NCBI RefSeq assembly: GCF_001276715.1 | Contig: NZ_LIUQ01000015.1 | Span: 59,386-123,385 of the forward strand | Reading direction: 5' to 3' | Length of the DNA stretch: 64,000 nt | Source of the DNA: Planktothricoides sp. SR001 | GTDB taxonomy: Bacteria > Cyanobacteriota > Cyanobacteriia > Cyanobacteriales > Laspinemataceae | Shown: one piece after another, positions 27,550-36,535 of the stretch | Layout: every line of letters begins with the position of its first letter | Position numbering within the stretch: position 1 is the stretch's first letter | The notes under the pieces: generated by a model | What the model was told of the DNA's origin: nothing | The model's input: only the letters and a program-made list of their open reading frames with translations | Databases searched by the model: none | Translations under genes and position numbers: made by a program

Positions 27550-29586
27550 TTAGAAGATCACGATGTCGTTGACGTTGACAGAACCAGTTTGAATGGTTGC
27601 GATCACCGACAAGCCAGTTAAACCAGTATTCGCGTTACCACCACCGTTGAAATCCCAGTAGAGAGTACCACCGCCACCGGCATTGGAGTCAAAGACAATC
27701 GCTGGCAGAGTAGTCGAACCGCCAGAGAATGTACCGCCGAGACTGCTGTAATTTTGGTTGGCTCCAACTGAGAAGAAGTCTAAGCCAGTACGCAGGTTTT
27801 GTCCAGGTGCAGCTAGGTTAGCTACTGTGGCACCAGATGCATCAGTATTACCGAATGCAGTAGAGCGCAGGTAAATCTTATCGGTGCCCGACTCAAAAGC
27901 AGTTATGGTATCGCGGATATCGCCGTTGCCTGCATAGTAGAAGCCATCGAAACCAGCATGACCAATCAGACTATCAGCACCGACACCACCATACAGGGTG
28001 TCAGAACCAGCGCGACCGGCTTCACCACCAAGGGTGTCAGCATTTCCGCTACCGATGAAGAAGTCATTTCCTTCGCCACCAATCAGAGTATCGGTCTCGC
28101 TACCAGCAACCAGAACATCATTTCCGGCACCACCGTTCAGGATGTTTCCAGTGGCATTTAGACCAAATAGAGAGTCGTTGCCTTCACCACCGAGTAAGGT
28201 ATTGGCAGATCCAGTAACATTCAAGGTGTCATTGCCCAAATCTCCGGACAGGTAGGAATTAGCAGTCGCTAATAAGCTATCGGTTCCTTGACCACCATAG
28301 AGGCTGGCATTTGCTCCAGTGCCCACCAAAGTGTCATTACCTTGTTGACCAAACATCAAGCTGCGAGCTCCCGCAGTCAATGAGTCATTACTCGTGTCGG
28401 CGGTGTTTACCATACCTCCACCATATAAGGTATCGCCAAAGTTGCCTGTTGGGTTACTACCCACCAAGGTGTCAGCGCCGACACCACCGTAGAGCAGGTT
28501 GGTGCCACCAGTAGTAGCGACGTTAATGGAGTCATCGCCAGCACCACCCATCAGGGTGCTGCCACCAAAGACACCGAAAGAATTATCCATCACGAGGGTG
28601 TCGTTTCCATCGCCGCCGTCAACATAACTTTGGACGCCATAGTTGCGGATGGTGTCGCTGCCTTCACCCCCCAGCAGGGTATTTCTGCCGCGTAAGCCAC
28701 CGAAGGCAATCAAGCTGTCGTTGCCATTGCCGCCATCTAGGAGAGCATTTTGCGGTACACCATTCAAATTAACAGTAGCACCTTGCAAGGAGGTGTTGCT
28801 ATTATTATTAGCCGTCGTCGCGATATTACCCAACAGCATCAGGGTATCGTTTTCTTCTCCACCAAAGAGGCTGTCGCGATCGCCCAGACCAATTACCAAG
28901 TCCTTACCGAGGTCGCCAGAGAGATAGTTTTTACCGAGGTTATTGGGTGGATTTGCCCCAGATGTGGTGACAACACCGACCGCACCAGTGGTTGAAGAGA
29001 CAGTACCACCAGAGATATTGCCGGTACGGATGCCGATATTGCTGATCTGAGTATTTAAGGGTACAAACCCGCCAGTACCACCACCAGCGGTTCCAGAGGA
29101 TGAGAGTTCGACAACCTGGATGGTGTCGTCGCCTTTACCACCGTAGAGAGTGTCGCTGCCCAATCCAGATCCACTCAGGAAGTCATTCCCAGTGTTGCCA
29201 TAGCCTAGGTTGCCACCACCGCCAGCATTACCAAAGTTGAAGACATCATTACCATCGGTTTGGTCGCCGTCACGGGGGCCACCATAGACCGTATCTTTGC
29301 CTGTGCCACCGAAGGCTTCAAACAGATCGTCCCCTAAATCCCCAAAGAAGAGGCTACCACCGGCTAAACTGAGCAGGCGGTCATTCTCTTGACCTCCATA
29401 AAGAATGTTTCCCGCAGCCCGTGAGGTTAGAGAGTCGTTGTCTCTATTTCCGTAAAGGAGGCTGCCGCCGAGAGTCGATGTAGTGAGAATATCACTCCCG
29501 TCTAGACCTATTACTGTGTCCTGGGCTGGAATCGTATCACTCCCAAGAGTCAGAGTATCGTTAAATTGACCAAGTATTTGAACCAT
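27550..29586 (-). CDS. RTX-type calcium-binding repeat protein, probably secreted by a type I system
   Basis: The 678-residue acidic protein has no Sec signal. It consists of many glycine-rich nonapeptides of the type G-G-x-G-x-D-x-L/I-x (for example LYGGAGNDT-like, LLGGEGSDTI, LNGGAGNDVL) from about residue 25 to 560, which bind calcium in a beta-roll. The end carries DTITAFESGTDKIYL and a final VNVNDIVIF, a tail style seen in cyanobacterial type I secreted proteins. No secretion genes are in the window. The function, surface layer, adhesin or other, is unknown. GAGGAG precedes the ATG. Confidence 0.9.
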   Translation of the reverse strand: MVQILGQFNDTLTLGSDTIPAQDTVIGLDGSDILTTSTLGGSLLYGNRDNDSLTSRAAGNILYGGQENDRLLSLAGGSLFFGDLGDDLFEAFGGTGKDTVYGGPRDGDQTDGNDVFNFGNAGGGGNLGYGNTGNDFLSGSGLGSDTLYGGKGDDTIQVVELSSSGTAGGGTGGFVPLNTQISNIGIRTGNISGGTVSSTTGAVGVVTTSGANPPNNLGKNYLSGDLGKDLVIGLGDRDSLFGGEENDTLMLLGNIATTANNNSNTSLQGATVNLNGVPQNALLDGGNGNDSLIAFGGLRGRNTLLGGEGSDTIRNYGVQSYVDGGDGNDTLVMDNSFGVFGGSTLMGGAGDDSINVATTGGTNLLYGGVGADTLVGSNPTGNFGDTLYGGGMVNTADTSNDSLTAGARSLMFGQQGNDTLVGTGANASLYGGQGTDSLLATANSYLSGDLGNDTLNVTGSANTLLGGEGNDSLFGLNATGNILNGGAGNDVLVAGSETDTLIGGEGNDFFIGSGNADTLGGEAGRAGSDTLYGGVGADSLIGHAGFDGFYYAGNGDIRDTITAFESGTDKIYLRSTAFGNTDASGATVANLAAPGQNLRTGLDFFSVGANQNYSSLGGTFSGGSTTLPAIVFDSNAGGGGTLYWDFNGGGNANTGLTGLSVIATIQTGSVNVNDIVIF

Positions 29587-30367
29587 GAACGTATTTCACT
29601 CCTCATCCGTGTTCGTGTTTTCCTGGTTTATGCTGCCGAGGCAGACCTGGTAGAAAACCTTGAATGTTAATTTAGCATCTCCGCTAACAATATTGCCTCC
29701 TCTTTGGCAAAGATTTGACAATACGCTTTGATTTTATAGGCGATCGGCCTGTTTTGGCCAGTTTACCCATTACATCGTTCTTTATTGGTTAGAGATGATT
29801 TATAGCTGATTTATAGCCGATCGGTGACTAAGTTGGCAAATGCCCAACTTTGTTAGGACTTACGCACTTCGGTCGATCTTTAGGGTAATGCACGGGGCAA
29901 TCACCCCGGTTGCCCCTGAGCCCTGAGCGAGGTCGAAGGGTCGAAGGGTGGTTGCCCTTATTATTGGAGTAAGTGCGTAGGTTCTGTTTGTTTTGTTCTT
30001 TATTCACTGTCAGACATCGTGGATCTGGATAAAGTTCCGATTTCAGGAACCTTTGACAATCCATCGAATCTTTGATTTTCTTTGCTTATTAGTTGAGTGG
30101 TTTTGCCAATCTTGGTTAATCTTTGCTAATCTTTGCTAATCTTTGCCAATTTTAACTAATCTTTGAATGATCGCTCAATATTAGCATAAATAGGATAGAC
30201 CTCTGGCAAAATTCTAAAAAGTCCCCACCCCTCTTGGATCGGGGGGATATAGGGGGGATCTAGGGGGGGTGGGGGGGGATCGAAGCCGGTATTTTGCAAG
30301 AGCTTCTTTTCCCCAGCCGGAGATATCTCACCAAACACCAATAACAAATAACAAATAACGTTTTTTA
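29587..30367. other. long spacer between divergent genes, with several repeats
   Basis: No gene is supported. GGACTTACGCACTT at about 29858 and AGTAAGTGCGTAGG at about 29968 form imperfect inverted ends of a MITE-like block about 120 bases long, with AGGTCGAAGGG tandem repeats inside. TAATCTTTGC is repeated at 30119-30150. A run of G/A-rich repeats (GGGGGGATATAGGGGGGATC) follows at 30239. The small minus-strand ORFs here translate these repeats. Confidence 0.6.
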
Positions 30368-32980
30368 ATGATAAATAACCATAACAATTTACAGCCACAG
30401 AAGTTTTTGGCGGCGATCGCTCAGTTGCAGCGCCTGATCCAGTTAAAACCCGATGATGCCGAGGCTTATAAGGATTTGGGGAATGCCCTACAAGCCCTAG
30501 GAAAACTGCATGAGGCGAAACGGGCTTATTCCCTGGCGGTGGAAATTCAGCCAGATTTTGCGGCGGCTCATGCCAATATTGGCAATATTTATTATCTACA
30601 AGGGGAATTGGCGTCAGCGGTTGAATTTTATGAAAGGGCGATCGCGATTATTTATCAGGGAACGGGGAACGGGGAACAGGGGAGCAGGGGAGCAGGGGAG
30701 CGGGGGAGCAGGGGAGAAAAGAGGAAAGAGGAAAGAGGAAAGAGCAAAGAGGAAAATTCTCTCTTCTCTCTTCTCTCTCCTCTGCCCCTTATCCCCTCTG
30801 CTCCCTTGCTGGCGGGAATTTATGCCAATTTGGGGAATGTGCGACAGCAGCAAGGTCTGTTAGAGGAGGCGGTTGCTTGTTGGCAGCAGGCTTTGGCGAT
30901 CGATGCCCGGTTTGGCAGTGGGCTGGATTGGAAGTTAGGAAATTTACTGTTGAGTTTGGGGCGGTATGGTGAGGCGATTGATTGTTATGAAAAGCTGATA
31001 TCTCTGGATGAGAAGCGAAAGCAGCCCGATGAGTTGGCCAAACTCTATTCTAATTTAGGGACGGCGCGATTATATGACGGTCAGGTGGAGGGGGCGATCG
31101 CGGCATTTAAGCAAGCCTTAGAAATTCAGCCAGACTTGGCGGAGTTACATTGCAACTTGGGACTAGCCACGGGACGACTGGCGGCAACATCGGAGGATCT
31201 ATTGTTAGCAAGCGATCGCTTTCAAGCCGCCGTGAGTTATTTTGTGCGATCGCTGGAATTAAAGCCCAGACTGATAGAAACCCATCGCGGTTTATTTGAA
31301 TTGATCCGCACCTTTCAACCAGGCAACTGGGATTTATCCTCGGTCAGACAAGCAGCGGATCAATATTATGCATTTTGCCGTCAGTTAGGCCAAAATGAAC
31401 CCGCCAAAGTTGTGGCGGCTACCGCAGGGGCGATCGCTTATCTCAAATCAGGAAATGCTGATATCGCCACCAAATTATTACAAGAAATTGAACCACAATT
31501 ATCTCCAGAACAGTGGCATCCTTGGCTATCAGAAATCATCGATCTACTCTATTCCTCGCTTTTATTTTGTCGAAATCGGTTACGCGATGATTTAGCGGGT
31601 AATTCTCAAATTTCTCAATTAATTGGCGCTCAGTTTTCTCAGTATTTATCGCAAGTAGGGGCGAAGCATTCGGAAAATCAACTTTCGCCTGTTAGCGATC
31701 GCTCCTCAGCCCGAATGCTTCGCCCTTCTCCGTCGGAAAATCAACTTTCGCCTGTTAGCGATCGCTCCTCAGCCCGAATGCTTCGCCCTTCTCCGTCGGA
31801 AAATCAACTTTCGCCTGTTAGCGATCGCTCCTCAGCCAGAATGCTTCGCCCCTACAACAATGAAATGGTAAAAATTGGCTTCATTTCTGCCCATTTTCGG
31901 AGACATTCAGTAGGCTGGTGTAGCGCTGACATTATTACCGAATTATCCCAAATCACTCCCAATATTTACTTATATCAAACAGAAAAGACTAATAGCGATG
32001 ATATCACGGATAAATTTAAACAAATTTCGGCTAAATTTTATCAACCATCTCAATTAAACACAGAAACCCAATGGAGACAAATAATCAAACAAATAGAGGA
32101 GGATGAATTAGACATTTTAATAGATTTAGATTCCCTGACAATTCCCCGTCACGCCGAAATTCTTCATTGCCAACCGGCGCCCGTATGTATTTCCTGGTTA
32201 GGATTTGATGCCCCATTTATTTCCGATAAAAATTACTTTTTGAGCGATCGGCATTGCCACCCTTCGGGAGTCGAACCCTATTATCGGGAACAACTGTTAA
32301 GAATGCCTGACTCTTTTGTGGCAGTAAGTGGCTTTGCCAGCGAACCTGTGGATCGTCAATCAAAACGGCAAGAAATGGGAATTGATTCAAGTCAGGTGGT
32401 GTATCTATGCGCTGCACCAGCCACTAAACTTAATCCCGAATTAGCCTTAGCCCAAATCAAGATAGTCAAACAAGTATCTCAGAGTATTTTAATTTATAAA
32501 GGAATAGGCGATATCCAGGTCATTCAGTCAGTTTATCAAGCTGCTTGTGCCGCAGAAAATGTGAGTTTTGAGCGGGTGAAATTTTTGCCCAGAAATCGGA
32601 CAGAAGAAGAACATCGCACCATCTACCAAATTGCGGATATCTGCTTAGATTCTTATCCTTATAATGGGGGGACGCATAACCTAGAGGCTTTGTGGTTTCA
32701 CTTACCCGTAGTGACACGCTTTGGGGAGCAATTTTTGGCAAGAATGGGGTATTCATGCTTAAAAACTTTGGGCATTTCCGCAGGGTTGGCTTCGAGTTGG
32801 GAAGAATATGTGGCATGGGGGATCAAATTAGGACAGGATTTGAATTTAAGAAATAGCATTCGGGAACAGTTGAAAAAATCCCAATATCCAGAAAATTTAT
32901 CCCCATTATGGAATCCCCAAAAGTTTGCCCAGGATATGTATAGAATATTTCAGCAACTACGTGGGAGTGAAATCAAATGA
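30368..32980 (+). CDS. TPR protein with O-GlcNAc-transferase-like (GT41/SPINDLY) domain, carrying two repeat insertions
   Basis: N-terminal TPRs (residues 10-95 and 150-280) precede a GT41-type catalytic region from about 500 to 865. Typical segments are KIGFISAHFRRHSVG, QPAPVCISWLGFDAP, the block ending SYPYNGGTHNLEALWFHLPVVT, and LARMGYSCLKTLG. The family transfers sugars to proteins or glycans; the acceptor is unknown. Two stretches do not look like this family. Residues of about 97-149 translate a simple repeat inserted in the turn between two TPRs. Residues 435-497 are three copies of a 21-residue unit made from an intergenic repeat. Both keep the frame. The gene overlaps the next by four bases. 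Confidence 0.88.
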   Translation: MINNHNNLQPQKFLAAIAQLQRLIQLKPDDAEAYKDLGNALQALGKLHEAKRAYSLAVEIQPDFAAAHANIGNIYYLQGELASAVEFYERAIAIIYQGTGNGEQGSRGAGERGSRGEKRKEERGKSKEENSLFSLLSPLPLIPSAPLLAGIYANLGNVRQQQGLLEEAVACWQQALAIDARFGSGLDWKLGNLLLSLGRYGEAIDCYEKLISLDEKRKQPDELAKLYSNLGTARLYDGQVEGAIAAFKQALEIQPDLAELHCNLGLATGRLAATSEDLLLASDRFQAAVSYFVRSLELKPRLIETHRGLFELIRTFQPGNWDLSSVRQAADQYYAFCRQLGQNEPAKVVAATAGAIAYLKSGNADIATKLLQEIEPQLSPEQWHPWLSEIIDLLYSSLLFCRNRLRDDLAGNSQISQLIGAQFSQYLSQVGAKHSENQLSPVSDRSSARMLRPSPSENQLSPVSDRSSARMLRPSPSENQLSPVSDRSSARMLRPYNNEMVKIGFISAHFRRHSVGWCSADIITELSQITPNIYLYQTEKTNSDDITDKFKQISAKFYQPSQLNTETQWRQIIKQIEEDELDILIDLDSLTIPRHAEILHCQPAPVCISWLGFDAPFISDKNYFLSDRHCHPSGVEPYYREQLLRMPDSFVAVSGFASEPVDRQSKRQEMGIDSSQVVYLCAAPATKLNPELALAQIKIVKQVSQSILIYKGIGDIQVIQSVYQAACAAENVSFERVKFLPRNRTEEEHRTIYQIADICLDSYPYNGGTHNLEALWFHLPVVTRFGEQFLARMGYSCLKTLGISAGLASSWEEYVAWGIKLGQDLNLRNSIREQLKKSQYPENLSPLWNPQKFAQDMYRIFQQLRGSEIK
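30657..30812 (+). repeat. purine-rich/pyrimidine-rich inverted simple repeat inside the TPR gene
   Basis: GGGGAGCAGGGGAGC-type units and GAGGAAAGAGGAAAGAG are followed by their approximate complement (CTCTTCTCTCTTCTC and CCCCTCTGCTCCC). Similar strings occur in spacers, for example near 39720-39775. Here they interrupt the TPR array between A-I-A-I and A-G-I-Y-A-N-L-G without breaking the frame. Confidence 0.85.
31653..31858 (+). repeat. 63-bp repeat in three copies inside the TPR/GT41 gene
   Basis: Copies start at 31670, 31733 and 31796. Each contains CTTTCGCCTGTTAGCGATCG and a CCGAATGCTTCGCCC end. The whole is framed by GTAGGGGCGAAGCATTCGG (31655) and its complement GAATGCTTCGCCCCTAC (31838-31854). 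The unit encodes SENQLSPVSDRSSARMLRPSP. Confidence 0.95.
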
Positions 32981-33261
32981 GCCAAGGAAATCAGGATCAG
33001 CTACATCCTTTAGCTGCTAAAGATCGGGCGATTGTTGAGAGTCTGCTTGATGGAGAACCTACGGATTATAATTTAGCAGAGTTAGCTAGATTAAGAATTC
33101 GGTATCGGGGCTTCCCCGGAGCTAAAGATATCCAAGCAGATTTAGAAAAATTGCTGGCTAAGTGGAATTTAACCGAAGAAGAACTGTTTGAATATACGCG
33201 AAAAATTCATGGTCTTGGCCATATTTATCGCCCTAAAAGCGATGAGGAAGATTGGATATAA
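32977..33261 (+). CDS. DUF3288 family protein
   Basis: The 94-residue cyanobacterial protein contains the conserved core E-P-T-D-Y-N-L-A-E-L-A-R-L-R-I-R-Y-R-G-F-P-G followed by A-K-D-I-Q and a C-terminal WNLTEEELFEYTRKIH. The family has no known function. It starts at an ATG that overlaps the stop of the GT41 gene (ATGA), so the two are probably translated together. Confidence 0.9.
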   Translation: MSQGNQDQLHPLAAKDRAIVESLLDGEPTDYNLAELARLRIRYRGFPGAKDIQADLEKLLAKWNLTEEELFEYTRKIHGLGHIYRPKSDEEDWI

Positions 33262-33588
33262 TATCTGGGAAATATCAACGCTAACAGGAGTTGAATTGAA
33301 GGAAAATCTTATGTTTTTTTAATAAATTTACGGCGATCGCGGGTGGATTATATGTAGTCAAGCAACACCTGTTAGATCAGGAATTTTGCCTCTGGAGTTT
33401 TAGATGCAAAACCGGGAATCAAGGGTGAATCTCTGGATTCAAGAGAATAGATTTCCCTAGAAGAGATTTTCCTGAAACCCGGTTTCTTTACCCCAGCAAA
33501 AAGAAAAAATCATGCCGACAGCAATTACCAATGAATTAGCAATCAATCGGAAAATTGTTGGTGAAAAAAACAATTTTTTGAGATTTAC
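33262..33588. other. non-coding spacer between convergent genes
   Basis: No gene is supported. It contains a copy of the palindromic family, TGAAACCCGGTTTCTTTA, at 33473-33490. No good terminator was found for either convergent gene. Confidence 0.6.
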
Positions 33589-34209
33589 TTAATTTTCTGC
33601 TGCTTGCCGAATTGCATTCAGGGTAGGTTCTAAAGAATTCTTAAAAATATCATAAAAAAACGCGGCTGGAACCCCTGATGGCGGTTGAGCTTCTACTTGG
33701 TAGGTCAATAAGACTTGATTGGCACTACCATTACCACTGCCAACGGGTTCAATTTTCCAGTATCCTTGTAACTTGGATAAATCGCCACTAATTAAGTTAA
33801 AGTTAATTTGTTGTTGATAAGTTTCGCGATTTTGTGTCCGCATCCGAGTTTGGATAGGAACCCCAAATAACACCCGTTCAGAGATTTGTTCAATAATTTT
33901 GACGTTGCCATCGGCGGAAATCAATCGACTAGAAATCACATTGGGAATGAATTGATTAAAATTATTGTAATCCGTTAAAACCCGCCAAACTTCGGCAGGT
34001 GAAGCATTGATCCTCATTTGGGCGACATACTGACCATTTGCCCCAGTGACTTTTGTGGCATTTTTCTGATGATTAGCTTTTTGGGCGAGAATTAAAGGCT
34101 GATTTTCTGTAATCTGCTCTGCCCGGGCTGGATTTTTTAGGGGATTGGCAAGTAAGGAAAAGCAAGTCAAGTACCCAATAATAATTGCAACAGAGGAGAT
34201 TTTCATCAT
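33589..34209 (-). CDS. SRPBCC (START-like/polyketide cyclase) family protein, exported
   Basis: The 206-residue protein begins with a signal-type segment (residues 5-22, ending near N-P-A-R-A-E). The body has the SRPBCC pattern: M-R-I-N-A-S-P-A-E-V-W-R-V-L-T-D-Y-N-N-F followed by F-I-P-N-V and, at the end, a long helix DIFKNSLEPTLNAIRQA. The fold binds hydrophobic ligands. Cyanobacterial members of this type are widespread but uncharacterised. It is transcribed alone or after the EVE gene. Confidence 0.85.
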   Translation of the reverse strand: MMKISSVAIIIGYLTCFSLLANPLKNPARAEQITENQPLILAQKANHQKNATKVTGANGQYVAQMRINASPAEVWRVLTDYNNFNQFIPNVISSRLISADGNVKIIEQISERVLFGVPIQTRMRTQNRETYQQQINFNLISGDLSKLQGYWKIEPVGSGNGSANQVLLTYQVEAQPPSGVPAAFFYDIFKNSLEPTLNAIRQAAEN

Positions 34210-34330
34210 TTTTATGTGTTTGGTGTGTTTGGTTTTTTAATAAAAACTCAACGAACGTTTGTTTTATTTATGATCAACCGATAATTGCCAGAAGTTACCC
34301 AGGAAAACTGAGAAAATCATGGTTGGGTTT

Positions 34331-34762
34331 TTAGGGTTGGGTTTCAGATCCCTCTACATGACCCAAGGTGAGGATTTTCTGCCAATGTTCTAGGGACAAT
34401 GGCACAATTGAGAGTCGAGGAAGGCGAATTAAGTCACAATTGGATAATTCTGGTTGTGCTTTAATTTGTGCCAGGGTTACGGTTTGGGGCATGGGAAAAC
34501 GCGATCGCAGATCCACGACCAGCCATTTTGGTTGATGGAAATTTGGATCGGGGTAGGGTTGACTGACGACTTCGGCCACGATGGCGGTTACCCGACGCTC
34601 ACCACCTGTGTGATAAATGAAACCTAAATCGCCCACGTTCATGGTGGCCATATATTTCAGCGCCAGGTTATTTTTTACCCCATCCCAAATGGTGCAACCT
34701 TCTCGTAGCAAATCTTGATAAGAATACTGTTCCGGTTCAGTTTTTAACAACCAATAGGCCAC
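34331..34762 (-). CDS. EVE domain protein
   Basis: The 143-residue protein is a single EVE domain, of the PUA-like fold that reads modified bases or RNA. It starts V-A-Y-W-L-L-K-T-E-P-E-Q-Y-S-Y and contains CTIWDGVKNNLALKYM and VGDLGFIYHTG, all typical. I chose the GTG at 34762 because GGAG lies about 8 bases upstream and homologues start M-x-Y-W-L-L-K; the longer frame from 34813 adds an atypical peptide. It lies 60 bases after ssb on the same strand. Confidence 0.87.
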   Translation of the reverse strand: MAYWLLKTEPEQYSYQDLLREGCTIWDGVKNNLALKYMATMNVGDLGFIYHTGGERRVTAIVAEVVSQPYPDPNFHQPKWLVVDLRSRFPMPQTVTLAQIKAQPELSNCDLIRLPRLSIVPLSLEHWQKILTLGHVEGSETQP

Positions 34763-34822
34763 CAGTTTTACTCCTGCTTCAGAAAGGCAAGTATTCCACA
34801 AGATATTCCACAAGACCGAAAA

Positions 34823-35197
34823 TTAGAACTCGCCATCATCATATTGATGGCTCAAATCACCTCTAGCTTGCTCGGCATCTTGCTTGGAACCGAGAAGCTC
34901 CAGACGCTCTACGCGGATCACAGGTTTGGAACGAGAAACCCCTGATGCCCGATCTTGCCAATATTCAAATTTTAATGAACCTTGAACTCCGATTAAACTG
35001 CCTTTGCGGACATAACTACCGGCAACTTCTGCGGTTTTGTCCCACATTTCCAAATTAAACCAATCCGGTTCATCACTGTTGCGAGTTGGGCGATTCACCG
35101 CCAGGGCGAAATTGCATACGACCTTACCAGACTCAAAATATTTTACTTCGGGGTCTCTCCCCGCACGGCCTACCAGGGTGACAAGATTTAGACTCAT
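34823..35197 (-). CDS. ssb: single-stranded DNA-binding protein
   Basis: This 124-residue OB-fold protein starts MSLNLVTLVGRAGRDPEVKYF and contains W-F-N-L-E-M-W-D-K-T-A-E and VRKGSLIGVQGSLKFE, as in SSB. The C-terminus is YDDGEF, an acidic tail like, but not identical to, the usual D-D-D-I-P-F. It is a shorter cyanobacterial-type SSB. It diverges from mreB across a 195-base spacer. Confidence 0.92.
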   Translation of the reverse strand: MSLNLVTLVGRAGRDPEVKYFESGKVVCNFALAVNRPTRNSDEPDWFNLEMWDKTAEVAGSYVRKGSLIGVQGSLKFEYWQDRASGVSRSKPVIRVERLELLGSKQDAEQARGDLSHQYDDGEF

Positions 35198-35392
35198 ATA
35201 TTAGCTTCCGGATAAGATTGAGTGTTCTTGGGATTATTGGGATTATACTGACAAACAACAATTCATACTGAGGCAAAAAAATTACTGTCTCTGACTAGAC
35301 TCAGAATAAAAAACGTAATAGAATCCACCTCAGTTAAATTTTTGTTACATTATACTCGCACAAGCATCATCTAAATGGGGGCGTAGAAGAGA

Positions 35393-36436
35393 GTGGGTTT
35401 TTTCAATCGCTTTTCTTTATCCAGGGACATGGGCATCGACCTGGGAACAGCAAATACATTGGTCTATGTGTCCGGTAAGGGGATTGTTCTCCAGGAACCT
35501 TCGGTAGTGGCGATCGACAAGCTAACCAAGGAGCCATTATCTGTCGGGGAAGATGCTAAAAAAATGCTGGGTCGAACCCCGGAAAACGTTATCGCCTTAC
35601 GTCCCTTGCGCGATGGGGTGATTGCTGACTTTGATACCGCTGAACTAATGCTGAAATATTTCATCAAGCGTGTCAGTGAAGGCAGTTCCCTAGGACGTCC
35701 TCGGATTGTGATTGGCATTCCCAGTGGAGTCACGGGAGTTGAGCGTCGGGCAGTGATGGACGCAGCCATTCACGCCGGTGCTAAAGAAGTTTTTCTGATT
35801 GATGAACCTGTGGCGGCGGCGATCGGTGCAGGTTTACCCGTTGCCGATCCCACGGGTAATATGATTGTTGACATTGGTGGTGGCACCACGGAAGTGGCAG
35901 TTCTGAGTTTGCAAGGGACGGTTCTGAGTGAATCCGTTAGAATTGCTGGGGATGAACTGACGGAAGCGATTATTCAATATATGAAAAAGGTGCATAACCT
36001 GGTGATTGGAGAGCGCACTGCTGAAGACATTAAAATTCAGTTAGCCTCGGCTTATCCTACCGATGATGATGATGATGCGATGATGGAAGTCAGAGGTTTG
36101 CACCTGTTGTCTGGTTTACCACGAACTGTCACCATCAAAGGTCCCGAAATCCGGGAAAGCATGGCAGAACCCCTGGTGGTGATTGTGGAAGCAGTTAAAC
36201 GGACGTTAGAACGAACTCCCCCGGAACTGGCATCGGATATTATCGATCGCGGCATTATGTTGGCTGGAGGCGGTGCTTTATTAAAAGGACTGGATACTTT
36301 AATTAGCCATGAAACGGGTATTGTGACTCATGTCGCGGCGGATCCCTTATGCTGCGTGGTGTTGGGCACCGGTCGTGTCCTAGAAAATTTCCAAGAACTC
36401 GGACGAGTCTTTAGTGCTCGCTCCACTTCTGTGTAG
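35393..36436 (+). CDS. mreB: rod-shape determining protein MreB
   Basis: This 347-residue bacterial actin forms membrane-associated filaments that guide cell-wall growth. It shows the phosphate loops DLGTANTLVY and IVDIGGGTTEVAVLS, and the adenosine motif LAGGGALLKGLD. The start is a GTG at 35393 giving M-G-F-F-N-R-F, as in homologues, with AGAAGA upstream. It leads the mreBCD cluster. TATACT at 35351 could be a -10 box, but no matching -35 was found. Confidence 0.96.
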   Translation: MGFFNRFSLSRDMGIDLGTANTLVYVSGKGIVLQEPSVVAIDKLTKEPLSVGEDAKKMLGRTPENVIALRPLRDGVIADFDTAELMLKYFIKRVSEGSSLGRPRIVIGIPSGVTGVERRAVMDAAIHAGAKEVFLIDEPVAAAIGAGLPVADPTGNMIVDIGGGTTEVAVLSLQGTVLSESVRIAGDELTEAIIQYMKKVHNLVIGERTAEDIKIQLASAYPTDDDDDAMMEVRGLHLLSGLPRTVTIKGPEIRESMAEPLVVIVEAVKRTLERTPPELASDIIDRGIMLAGGGALLKGLDTLISHETGIVTHVAADPLCCVVLGTGRVLENFQELGRVFSARSTSV

Positions 36437-36535
36437 CCTATAGGCTAAACTTTGGAGGAATCAACGTCAACCGATTAATCATTGATGAAAATCTGCTGGG
36501 ATCAAAACTGCAATATAAGCCTTTAAATATTTTAA

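Noticed and set aside
27958..28995. Several plus-strand ORFs opposite the RTX gene
   Set aside because: They are antisense readings of repeated calcium-binding nonapeptides and look like no protein family.
30510..30863. Alternative-frame ORF in the TPR gene
   Set aside because: It exists because the purine-rich insert is open in more than one frame; it has no domain.
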